Below, in pieces: positions 1 through 6,284 of a DNA stretch of 7,293 nt. Numbering within the stretch: position 1 is the first letter of the stretch; every line of letters begins with the position of its first letter. Both the position numbers and the translations under genes were made by a program. The notes under the pieces are model-generated. The model searched no databases, was not told where the DNA came from, and saw nothing but the letters and a program-made list of their open reading frames with translations. The stretch comes from an uncultured Phycisphaerales bacterium (GTDB lineage Bacteria; Planctomycetota; Phycisphaerae; Phycisphaerales; UBA1924), in contig CALMQD010000526.1 in the NCBI GenBank assembly GCA_937871415.1, positions 1 to 7,293 on the forward strand, given 5' to 3'.

Positions 1-1013
1 GTTCGCCGGTCATGCCCGAACCACATCCCTTCGGCGCGCGCGAAGCGCGCCGCGCCCGCCGCGAACGCCCGCAGCCGCAGGTCGTCCTGGGGCGCCTCGA
101 CATCGTCGAGGTCGATCCAGCGCACGGGGAGTTTGGCGCCGACGGGGATCTTCATCGGTGAGTCGGCCCAGTTGCGCGTGCACAGCGAGGCGCGGACCTT
201 TGACGCCAGGGCCTGCAAACGCCCACCCCGGGACAGCTCGCCAGGCTTGAGGGGGATGAAGCGGTAGATCGCGCCGTCGGCCATGTCCTCGGTCAGGTAC
301 ACGATGCCGGTTCGCGGGTCAACGCACACGGCCTCGTGCCGGAAGCGGCCGAGCGCCCTCAGCGGCTTGGGATCTTCGACGGGGTGATCGAGCGCCGAGG
401 GCACCTCGAACACGTAGCCGTGATCCTGTTCGAAGCCGCCGGGCATGGCGCTGCCGCGCAGATCGTTGGTCTCCTCGCACGTAAGCCACGAGCCCCAGGG
501 GGTCGGACCCCCGGCGCAGTTGCGGACGGTGCCGTGCAGCGACATGAAGCGGCGCGAGACTTGGCGCTTGCGGGTGTCGTAGATGGTTGTCGTCGTGCCG
601 CCGCGCGCCAGGCGCCCGGGGTCGTAGAACAACCCCGGCTTGACCCTGTCGAAGCGTTCATCGTCCGGGCCGAGCGCGGTGCGGGCCCGGTGCGCCGGCA
701 TCTCGATCTCGTGGTTGCAGACGATGGCGGTCGTGCCGTCCGGTCTCGCGAACGCGGCCATGCCGTCGTGCTGGCCGGGCACGAGCAGACCGTCGTCCAT
801 TTCCTGGCCCGCGCGCGAGACCACGGTGTACGAGAATCCCGCCGGCAGATCGAGCAGTTTGTTCGGATCCGGGAGGAGCGGGCCGTAGCCCGCGCCGGCG
901 TCCGCCAGCAGCGCACCGAGGCTCGCGCCGCGGGCGAGGCCGACGCGGAGACCCGCGAACCCGACCGACGCGGCCATGGCGCGCTCGATGAACTGCCTGC
1001 GGGTGACCGTCAT
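1..1013 (-). CDS. PhoX-family (DUF839) Tat-exported phosphatase, C-terminus cut by window edge
   Basis: The minus frame is open from ATG at 1013 to the window edge, giving 337 codons without a stop. The N-terminus reads MTVTRRQFIERA, a twin-arginine (Tat) motif followed by an Ala/Gly-rich hydrophobic stretch to about residue 42, so export as a folded protein is expected. Family hallmarks follow in order: CNHEIE (99-104), GTVRNCAGGPTPWGSW (161-176) then TCEE (178-181), GRFRHEAVCVDP (222-233) and TEDMADGAIYRFIP (241-254). In characterised PhoX enzymes, calcium/iron-dependent alkaline phosphatases, the Cys of NCAGG binds iron and acidic residues in these blocks bind metal. Here that Cys is residue 166. 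The probable role is phosphate release from organic esters outside the cytoplasm, but many short DUF839 proteins are untested, so the substrate is inferred. The gene is divergent from the aminotransferase. The start is chosen because the Tat motif begins at residue 4. Confidence 0.9.
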   Translation of the reverse strand, partial: MTVTRRQFIERAMAASVGFAGLRVGLARGASLGALLADAGAGYGPLLPDPNKLLDLPAGFSYTVVSRAGQEMDDGLLVPGQHDGMAAFARPDGTTAIVCNHEIEMPAHRARTALGPDDERFDRVKPGLFYDPGRLARGGTTTTIYDTRKRQVSRRFMSLHGTVRNCAGGPTPWGSWLTCEETNDLRGSAMPGGFEQDHGYVFEVPSALDHPVEDPKPLRALGRFRHEAVCVDPRTGIVYLTEDMADGAIYRFIPLKPGELSRGGRLQALASKVRASLCTRNWADSPMKIPVGAKLPVRWIDLDDVEAPQDDLRLRAFAAGAARFARAEGMWFGHDRR

Positions 1014-1019
1014 GCTCCA

Positions 1020-1025
1020 AGCGTA
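1020..1025 (-). promoter_or_regulatory. Putative -10 box (TACGCT) of the PhoX-family gene
   Basis: On the minus strand TACGCT lies 6 nt upstream of the ATG at 1013. It sits in the 11-nt word CCGCTACGCTT (1019-1029), which recurs exactly, on the opposite strand, ahead of the divergent aminotransferase. At that distance transcription would begin at or next to the A of the ATG, giving a leaderless mRNA. The GGAG within the 6-nt gap is only 1 nt from the ATG, too close for a Shine-Dalgarno site. I see no good -35 box. Confidence 0.4.
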
Positions 1026-1139
1026 GCGGACTGCCCGGCTGCGACAGGCGTGCGCACGGGGCTGTCGCGTCAAGATGGCGTGAACGACGACGCAGCTCCG
1101 CGCCGGTCTCGGCCGGGGCCGGTCGGGTGTGATCCCCGC

Positions 1140-1145
1140 TACGCT
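1140..1145 (+). promoter_or_regulatory. Putative -10 box (TACGCT) of the aminotransferase gene
   Basis: TACGCT ends 8 nt before the ATG at 1154 and lies in the same CCGCTACGCTT word (1136-1146) seen inverted at 1019-1029. A start site 7-9 nt downstream falls on or beside the initiation codon, consistent with a leaderless transcript. No Shine-Dalgarno sequence precedes this ATG, which fits. No -35 match is visible at the usual spacing. The rest of the 140-bp divergent region holds only GC-rich sequence with a short direct repeat GCCGGTC at 1102-1108 and 1118-1124. Confidence 0.4.
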
Positions 1146-1153
1146 TTGCCGCC

Positions 1154-2404
1154 ATGAAACTCTCGCGCCGGGTCAGCCAGCTCAAACCGTCCGCCACCGT
1201 CGCCGTGATGAACCGGGCCAAGGAGCTGGCGCGACAGGGCGTGGACGTGCTGAGTTTCGCCGCGGGCGAGCCGGACTTCGACACGCCCGAGCCCATCAAG
1301 CAGTCGGCCATCCGCGCGCTGCTCGCGGGGCAAACCAAGTACATGCCGACGCTGGGCGACTTCGACACGCGGAAGGCGGTTGCGGACAAGGTCACACGCG
1401 ACAACGGCATCCCGAACGTCACCCCCGAGCACGTCGGTATCTCCGCGGGCGGCAAGCATGCGCTCTACACGGTGTGCCAGTGCCTTCTCGACTTCCCGGC
1501 ATCGGGCGAAGCGCCGCCGGAGGTCATCCTGCCGGTGCCGGCCTGGGTGAGTTACGCGCCGCTGGCGGAACTGGCGGGAGGGAAGGTGGTCGAAGTGCCG
1601 ACGACTCCGGCGAGCGGCTTCAAGGCTTCCGCTTCGCAGATCGAGAAGGCCATCACGCCGCGCTCGCGGATGCTCGTGCTCAACTCGCCCAGCAATCCGT
1701 GCTCGACGATGTACTCGGAGTCCGAGTTGCGTGAGATCGCGAGGGTGGTCGCCAAGGCCGCGGGTACCATCGCGCCCGACCTGGTCATCCTCTCCGACGA
1801 GATCTACGAGAAGATCGCGTACGGCGGGATCAGGCACTTCTCGATCGGCAGCGTGCCCGAGGTGGCCGAGCGGACGATCACGCTCAACGGGCTGTCGAAG
1901 GCGTACGCGATGACCGGCTGGCGCGCGGGTTACACGGTCGCCAGCGGCGAGTGGGGCCTGAAGTTCATCAAGGCGATGGCCACGCTGCAGGGCCAGATGA
2001 CGACGAACATCACGTCGTTTGTCTACCCGGCGATCCGCACGGCGCTGGCCGAGTGCGAGAACGACGCACGCCGGATGTGCGAGGCGTTCGCCGGGCGCGC
2101 GGGGTTGATCTACGACCGCATCAGCCGCATCCCGGGTGTGACGTGCGTCCGACCGACCGGCGCGTTCTACGTTTTTCCGGACGTTTCGGCTCACTTCGGC
2201 AAGAAAAGCAAGGGCGGACGCGAGGTCCGCTGCGCGTTGGACTTCTGCGAGGCGCTGCTGGGCGAGAACCTGGTCGCCGCCGTGCCGGGCGATGATTTCG
2301 GGGGGTGCGGCCCCCGGCACATCCGCATGACCTTCGCGTGCTCCGACGACCAGATCCGCCGGGGAATGGACCGGCTCGGCGAGTTCATCTCCGGGCTGCG
2401 CTGA
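1154..2404 (+). CDS. Class I PLP-dependent aminotransferase, aspartate aminotransferase-like
   Basis: This 416-residue protein is close to the usual length (about 390-410) of subgroup Ib aspartate aminotransferases, cytosolic enzymes that move an amino group between aspartate (or related amino acids) and 2-oxoacids. The N-terminus MKLSRRVSQLKPSATVAV matches the typical family opening, fixing the start at 1154. Landmarks are FAAGEPDFDTP (35-45), TKYMPTLG (61-68), the cofactor-contacting NSPSNP (177-182) with Asn181, SDEIYEK (214-220) with Asp215 and Tyr218, and SKAYAMTGWRAGY (248-260), where Lys249 is the expected Schiff-base lysine. Arg391 in HIRMTFA is the expected substrate-carboxylate arginine. 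A basic insert around 349-357 (GKKSKGGRE) lies before the C-terminal helix pair. The gene appears monocistronic, divergent from phoX and convergent with the zinc-ribbon gene. Family is certain. The exact substrate (aspartate, prephenate or another) cannot be read from sequence alone. Confidence 0.92.
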   Translation: MKLSRRVSQLKPSATVAVMNRAKELARQGVDVLSFAAGEPDFDTPEPIKQSAIRALLAGQTKYMPTLGDFDTRKAVADKVTRDNGIPNVTPEHVGISAGGKHALYTVCQCLLDFPASGEAPPEVILPVPAWVSYAPLAELAGGKVVEVPTTPASGFKASASQIEKAITPRSRMLVLNSPSNPCSTMYSESELREIARVVAKAAGTIAPDLVILSDEIYEKIAYGGIRHFSIGSVPEVAERTITLNGLSKAYAMTGWRAGYTVASGEWGLKFIKAMATLQGQMTTNITSFVYPAIRTALAECENDARRMCEAFAGRAGLIYDRISRIPGVTCVRPTGAFYVFPDVSAHFGKKSKGGREVRCALDFCEALLGENLVAAVPGDDFGGCGPRHIRMTFACSDDQIRRGMDRLGEFISGLR

Positions 2405-2413
2405 ATCCCGGGA

Positions 2414-2439
2414 GCGTTCTGCGCCGCCGTCACGAACGC
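2414..2439. terminator. Inverted repeat between convergent genes, possible bidirectional terminator
   Basis: GCGTTC (2414-2419) and GAACGC (2434-2439) form a perfect 6-bp stem with a 14-nt loop in the 51-bp gap between the aminotransferase stop (2402-2404) and the stop of the convergent gene (2456-2458). A second palindrome, GAGCGGGCGCTC (2446-2457), overlaps that other stop codon. Neither is followed by a T-run on either strand, so these are not classical intrinsic terminators. The position between two convergent genes is the main reason to suggest termination. Confidence 0.3.
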
Positions 2440-2455
2440 CCAACCGAGCGGGCGC

Positions 2456-3982
2456 TCACTCCAGCGCGAAGCCGCCGTCGGCAAGAGTGTCCGGATCGGG
2501 GAGCACAGGCAGTCCGTGCTTCTTCCGCAGTTCGTTCTGTGCGGCGACGGCCTCGCTCCACTGATCCACGGAGTAGGTGTCCGTATTGCCGCTGGCGTCG
2601 AGCACACACCTCACCGCGAGGATCGACGGGTCGTGTGTGAAACCGGGCGAGGGTGAGTACACCGCGATCCACAGGCCCGGGTCCTGGGGCGGAATCATGA
2701 CGCCGCGGCAGGTGAAGACGAGATCCCCGACGCGGTGCGCGACCGCGTTCTCGGGGAGGCGCTCGGCGACGCCCTCCACGAGTTTGCTCGCCTGGATGCT
2801 GTTCATCGTCTGGTAGTAGCGGAGCGTTCGGCCCTCGACGTGTGCGGCGTCGACGTGATTCGAATCGACGACATAACTCGAGAACGAGAAGCCGTCACCC
2901 GTCGCCAGTTCAAGGCCGTGCTTGGGGTATGCGCCCGAGCCCTTGATGTGCTCGGCGATGGCCTTGCCCAGTTCGACGAGGCGGTCGTGGGCGTCCTGGG
3001 GCTGAACGCTGACGGGCCCGTACACCATCGTGGGCGGCGGTGGCATGCCCGGAGGGGGCGCGGCGGCCGCGGCCGCCCTTGTCAACTGCGCCACCAGCAG
3101 CACGATCGAGACAACGGCGATCGCGACCAGGGCGAGCGGCGGGCCGAGCCCCGCGAACGTGGCCCTGTAACCCGACACGCGCTGCGAAACGGTCAGGATC
3201 AGGCACACGCTGACAACTGTCCAGATCTGCGCCAGCCCATATCCACCCACGCAGGGCACCAGGAAGAAGACGCAGGCGCCGGAGGCATAGCAGACACTCT
3301 GGATGGTGCGCGACAGACCGCCGTTGGTCCCGCCGGTGACCGCGAGGAGCGCGTGCGCACACAGCGCCCAGAGCAACAGCAGGAGCGGCAAGCCGACGAA
3401 GTAGCCCAGGAATACCACGCCCCACTGCGCTCCCCAGAACGCCCAACCCGCGGAGCCGGGGCCGCCCGGACCGCCGGAACCGACGCCGAAGATCGAGACG
3501 GCCACGAAGGCGCCCCAGATGAGCGAACCACCGAACGCGACGACCAGGGAGGTCATCAGCATGAAGAGGACCGACGATTGCGTCGGGCGCGAGGTCGTCA
3601 GTGCTTCCCCCAGGCTCATGGGCCTGAACGCCGCCATCCCGACGGTCTTGAACCAGCGGGAGAACACGCCGAGGGGTTTGGGCGGATCGTCCAGCCAGGG
3701 CAGGCGGTGAATCTGCGTCTGGTCTTCGTTCACGCCGTCGGCGGGCTGGACGATCATCTCGTCCATGGCGACCAGTTTCGCACAAGAGACGCAGGTGAAG
3801 GCGTTGGGGAACAGGTGCCCGTTGGCATCGGTTCCGAAGTACCCCTGCCCACAGTGCGGACAGCAGAATCGCACGGAGTTCGGAACGAACCTGTAGTCCG
3901 AGGGCTTGAACGGCACGCCGCACTCGGGGCAGGTCCGCGCCTTGAGATTCCAAAGCGAGTAGTTGCAGGCCTTGCAGCGCAC
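2456..3982 (-). CDS. Double zinc-ribbon, Yip1-like multi-pass membrane protein with C-terminal soluble domain
   Basis: The protein has 508 residues and function is unknown. The first 70 residues carry four CxxC-type pairs that read as two zinc ribbons: C3/C6 with C18/C21, and C40 or C41/C44 with C64/C67. A linker (about 75-135) leads to roughly five hydrophobic segments near 137-166, 187-215, 227-247, 250-268 and 279-302. The block around 200-270 (hydrophobic helix, GG, a CYASGACVFFLVPCVGG-type helix, then another helix ending SQRVSG) resembles the Yip1 family. An Ala run (303-308) and a Pro-rich linker (309-317) connect to a soluble part, 330-508. Five spans would put ribbons and soluble part on opposite sides of the membrane. 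The segment RLVELGKAIAEHIKGSGAYPKH (334-355) recalls the helix after the pilin-like anchor in planctomycete DUF1559-type proteins, a weak inference. The GTG start is set by the first Cys pair at residue 3 and by GGAG 9 nt upstream. It probably shares an mRNA with scpA, 30 bp upstream. Confidence 0.8.
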   Translation of the reverse strand: MRCKACNYSLWNLKARTCPECGVPFKPSDYRFVPNSVRFCCPHCGQGYFGTDANGHLFPNAFTCVSCAKLVAMDEMIVQPADGVNEDQTQIHRLPWLDDPPKPLGVFSRWFKTVGMAAFRPMSLGEALTTSRPTQSSVLFMLMTSLVVAFGGSLIWGAFVAVSIFGVGSGGPGGPGSAGWAFWGAQWGVVFLGYFVGLPLLLLLWALCAHALLAVTGGTNGGLSRTIQSVCYASGACVFFLVPCVGGYGLAQIWTVVSVCLILTVSQRVSGYRATFAGLGPPLALVAIAVVSIVLLVAQLTRAAAAAAPPPGMPPPPTMVYGPVSVQPQDAHDRLVELGKAIAEHIKGSGAYPKHGLELATGDGFSFSSYVVDSNHVDAAHVEGRTLRYYQTMNSIQASKLVEGVAERLPENAVAHRVGDLVFTCRGVMIPPQDPGLWIAVYSPSPGFTHDPSILAVRCVLDASGNTDTYSVDQWSEAVAAQNELRKKHGLPVLPDPDTLADGGFALE

Positions 3983-3991
3983 GCTCAGCGG

Positions 3992-3995
3992 CTCC
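3992..3995 (-). promoter_or_regulatory. Ribosome binding site (GGAG) for the zinc-ribbon/Yip1-like gene
   Basis: GGAG on the minus strand lies 9 nt before the GTG at 3982, normal Shine-Dalgarno spacing, and supports initiation at this GTG within the scpA transcript. It is part of the self-complementary octamer CTCCGGAG (3992-3999). Confidence 0.5.
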
Positions 3996-4012
3996 GGAGG
4001 GCGGATGACGCC

Positions 4013-5053
4013 CTAGACCTCATCGGCGGGCGCGGCGCTCGACGGAAGAGGCGCCGGCTCGGGCGCCAGTTCGAGCACAAACTCCTCACCTGCGCCGCGT
4101 TCCAACGGTTGTTCGGAATCCACCCCGACGGATTCATGGCGGACCAGGACTCGCTGCTGCTTCACCAGTTCGAGGATCGCCAGAAAGAGCCCGATGGCTT
4201 CGCTGCGCGAGCGTCCGTGGAAGAGGCGGGCAAAGGGCATTCGACCGCGCGCCCCCCCGCTGCCGCCGTGTGCGGCCGCTCCAACACCCGGCGCTCCCGA
4301 GGACACCTCGGCACGAAGCATGTCCAGGATGCGTTCCGCGTGGATCTCGACCGGCGTGTCGTCGAGGATCACGCGGTGCTCGCCGACGCGCGAGAAGTCC
4401 ACCGTCTGCATGATCCGCGCGAATGCTTCGACGAGGTCGATGAGCGTGGTGTCCTCGATATCGACCGACGGATCGGTCTCGGGCGGACCGTCCATCGAAT
4501 CGCCCGCCGACGGTTCCGCGGGCTGAGGCGATTGCGCCCTGCCCGCGGGGTAGCGGGCGAAGAACTCGTCGCGGTATTCCTCGAGCCGCTGCGTCGCGTC
4601 CCGGTAACGCTTGTACTCGATGAGCTGTCGGACCAGTTCCGCGCGCGGATCGGTCTCCTTCTTCGCGCCACGAGACGAGTCGTCCTCGCCGGCGATGGCC
4701 CGCGCAGTCTCCGCCGGCGGCGCGAGCATGCGCGACTTGATCTCCATGAGCGTCGCGGCCATGACCAGGAACTCGCCCGCACGCTCGATATCGATCGGAC
4801 GCCGGCGTTCACCCGGCCGGATCATCGCGCCCGCTCCCCCGCCCTGTCCGACGGTTGCAGCGGGTCCCTCGCCCGCGGGCCCTTCGAGTTCCGAGCCCAC
4901 CGTGAACTGCTCCAGGTACTTCAGGTACTGCTCGGTGATCACCGCGATGGGAATATCCGTCACCTCCACCTCGGCGCGGCGGATCAGGAACAGCAGAAGG
5001 TCCAGGGGCCCTTCGAAGGAATCGAGTCGGACGGTGTAGTCAACCTGGCTCAC
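4013..5053 (-). CDS. scpA: Segregation and condensation protein A (ScpA), kleisin of the SMC-ScpAB complex
   Basis: ScpA is the kleisin that bridges the SMC ATPase dimer and recruits ScpB, compacting and resolving the chromosome origin region. The N-terminal SMC-binding block reads VDYTVRLDSFEGPLDLLLFLI (4-24), then DIPIAVITEQYLKYL (33-47). The core helix FLVMAATLMEIKSRML is at 95-110, and DPRAELVRQLIEYKRYRDAT follows near 136-155. The C-terminal winged-helix region, with AIGLFLAILELVKQQRVLV, lies in the last quarter. At 346 residues it is longer than the usual 240-280. The excess is low-complexity Gly/Ala/Pro/Glu inserts near 51-86, 114-135 and after about 168, plus an acidic, proline-rich tail. 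The GTG at 5053 is chosen because it gives VSQVDYTVRL, where family proteins begin, with GAGGAAGG upstream. An extension to 5164 would add 37 residues unlike the family. The usual partner scpB is not next to it. Confidence 0.93.
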   Translation of the reverse strand: MSQVDYTVRLDSFEGPLDLLLFLIRRAEVEVTDIPIAVITEQYLKYLEQFTVGSELEGPAGEGPAATVGQGGGAGAMIRPGERRRPIDIERAGEFLVMAATLMEIKSRMLAPPAETARAIAGEDDSSRGAKKETDPRAELVRQLIEYKRYRDATQRLEEYRDEFFARYPAGRAQSPQPAEPSAGDSMDGPPETDPSVDIEDTTLIDLVEAFARIMQTVDFSRVGEHRVILDDTPVEIHAERILDMLRAEVSSGAPGVGAAAHGGSGGARGRMPFARLFHGRSRSEAIGLFLAILELVKQQRVLVRHESVGVDSEQPLERGAGEEFVLELAPEPAPLPSSAAPADEV

Positions 5054-5063
5054 AGAACCTGGG

Positions 5064-5071
5064 CCTTCCTC
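5064..5071 (-). promoter_or_regulatory. Purine-rich ribosome binding site (GAGGAAGG) upstream of scpA
   Basis: GAGGAAGG on the minus strand ends 10 nt before the GTG at 5053. It is one of the few plausible Shine-Dalgarno sequences in the window and favours the short ScpA over the in-frame upstream starts. The spacing is on the long side. Confidence 0.45.
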
Positions 5072-5152
5072 TATCCTCGCGACGCCGGGTGTGCAGTGCC
5101 GGCCGGACGGGCGGCAAGCACCCAACATCATGCGGCGCAAGGACCGCCAGTC

Positions 5153-5158
5153 TACCCT
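5153..5158 (+). promoter_or_regulatory. Putative -10 box (TACCCT) of the kdsD-kdsC operon
   Basis: TACCCT ends 11 nt before the ATG at 5170, so a start site about 7 nt downstream would leave a leader of only a few nucleotides. It fits the TAC-N-C-T pattern (TACGCT, TACACT) seen before the other plus-strand genes. No convincing -35 box is seen. The scpA promoter should also lie in this 116-bp divergent region (5054-5169). TAGACT on the minus strand (5149-5154) is a weak candidate that overlaps this box. Confidence 0.35.
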
Positions 5159-5169
5159 GTACAAGGCTC

Positions 5170-6258
5170 ATGCGCAATCAGAATGACACTCTTGAAGCCG
5201 CTTCCGACAGCGCCAGCGAGGTCCGGATGGTCGAGCAGAAGGCACTCCGGGATTCCTCCGAACTGGACCTGGCGCGGCGCGTGCTGAGCCTGGAGGCCCA
5301 GGCCGTTTCCCGCCTGGCCCAGACCGTCGGCGAGCCGTTTCTGCGGGCGGTTGGTCTGGTTGTTTCGTGCGCCGACGCGGGCGGCAACGTGCTGGTCACC
5401 GGCCTGGGCAAGAGCGGGCTCATCGGGCAGAAGATCAGCGCGACCCTGGCATCGCTGGGGATCACGAGCCACTTTGTCCACCCGGCCGAGGCCGCGCACG
5501 GGGACCTGGGTCGGTTCCGCGCGAGCGACCTGTGCATCGCCCTGAGTTACTCGGGCGAAACGGACGAGGTCGTCGCCCTGTGCGCGATTCTCAACCAGGA
5601 CCAGTTGCCGATCATCGCCATCACCCGGGGCGCTTCGGAGGGCGCCGGCCCGTCGTCGCTCGAACGGGTTGCGAGTGTCACGCTCGCGATCGGCGAGTGC
5701 GACGAGAGCAGCATCAGCCCGGCACCGACGTGCTCCACGACCGCGTCCCTGGCCATCGGCGATGCGCTCGCGCTCTGCGCCGCGTCACGCCGGAACTTCA
5801 CCGACGACGACTTCGCCAAGCGTCACCCCGGGGGTTCGTTGGGCGGGCTTCTGCGCCCCGTCGTCGAGGTCCTGCGCTTCCGGGTCGGGCACGGGCTCGA
5901 GCCGGTGCCGGACCACCTGAGCGTGGGCGAAGCGCTGGCCCGCGCCGATCGCCCGGGCCTGCGCCGTCCGGGCGCGCTGCTGCTCGTCGACGAGTCCACC
6001 GGCAAGCTCTCGGGTATCTTTACCGACGGCGATCTGCGACGGCTGGTGCTGCGGTCGACGGGTGAACTCGCCCGCCCGGTGCGCGATCTGATGACCCGCC
6101 ACCCGACCACGCTGACGGACGCGGCGCTGGTCCGCGACGCGGTTCGTCTCGTGCGCGAGAACCGACGCGACGAGATCCCGGTTGTCGACTCGGGCGGTCG
6201 TCCCGTGGGGATCCTCGATGTGCAGGACCTCATCGCGATGAAACTCGTCAAGGACTGA
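5170..6258 (+). CDS. kdsD: Arabinose-5-phosphate isomerase, KpsF/GutQ family (SIS + two CBS domains)
   Basis: KdsD interconverts ribulose-5-phosphate and arabinose-5-phosphate, the first dedicated step to Kdo, the inner-core sugar of LPS. The 362-residue protein has a SIS domain (about 62-200) with GLGKSGLIG (78-86), HPAEAAHGDLG (104-114), SYSGET (126-131) and STTASLAIGDALAL (189-202), then the HPGGSLGG loop (219-226). Two CBS motifs follow, about 238-293 (ending GIFTDGDLRRL) and 305-361 (DLMTRHPTTL then EIPVVDSGGRPVGILDVQDLI). By comparison with E. coli KdsD, Lys81, Glu130 and His219 match catalytic positions. The fourth, a Glu before the APTxSTT loop, is E176 or E179, because the usual CPLGLAPT is replaced by DESSISPAPT. 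ATG 5170 is preferred over the in-frame upstream start at 5089: the extra 27 residues are unlike the family and would span the TACCCT box. It leads an operon with kdsC 26 nt downstream. Confidence 0.93.
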   Translation: MRNQNDTLEAASDSASEVRMVEQKALRDSSELDLARRVLSLEAQAVSRLAQTVGEPFLRAVGLVVSCADAGGNVLVTGLGKSGLIGQKISATLASLGITSHFVHPAEAAHGDLGRFRASDLCIALSYSGETDEVVALCAILNQDQLPIIAITRGASEGAGPSSLERVASVTLAIGECDESSISPAPTCSTTASLAIGDALALCAASRRNFTDDDFAKRHPGGSLGGLLRPVVEVLRFRVGHGLEPVPDHLSVGEALARADRPGLRRPGALLLVDESTGKLSGIFTDGDLRRLVLRSTGELARPVRDLMTRHPTTLTDAALVRDAVRLVRENRRDEIPVVDSGGRPVGILDVQDLIAMKLVKD

Positions 6259-6284
6259 GTTACCTCGGAGTTCCACTCGCTCCC

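Noticed and set aside
1102..1124. A direct repeat GCCGGTC at 16-bp spacing in the divergent promoter region.
   Set aside because: The repeat is a short GC-only word apart from one T. Spacing is not a whole number of helical turns and there is no other support for an operator.
336..1157. A 273-codon plus-strand open frame over the PhoX-like gene and the divergent promoter region.
   Set aside because: It is antisense to clear PhoX signatures, and its product has no domain resemblance.
1139..2443. A 434-codon minus-strand open frame opposite the aminotransferase.
   Set aside because: It is antisense to a well-conserved PLP enzyme, with Arg/Asp/Ala-rich composition and no motifs: a shadow of GC-biased codons.
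5087..5123. An imperfect nested inverted repeat (GGGTG with CACCC, GCCG with CGGC) between scpA and kdsD.
   Set aside because: Arms are only 4-5 bp with unequal internal loops, which is expected by chance in this base composition.
5054..5164. An in-frame N-terminal extension of ScpA starting at a TTG.
   Set aside because: ScpA proteins begin within a few residues of the VDYTVRLDSFEGPLD block. The GTG at 5053 has a purine-rich site upstream.
5089..5169. An in-frame upstream start adding 27 residues to KdsD.
   Set aside because: The added residues (Cys, Gly and Arg rich) are unlike any KpsF N-terminus and the segment contains the likely promoter box, so ATG 5170 is preferred.
2735..5287. An 850-codon open frame on the plus strand, the longest in the window.
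   Set aside because: It lies antisense to scpA and the zinc-ribbon gene and crosses their junction. Its product is Arg/Asp/Gly/His-rich with no recognisable domain, as expected of a shadow frame in GC-rich DNA. Both genes beneath it have clear family motifs.
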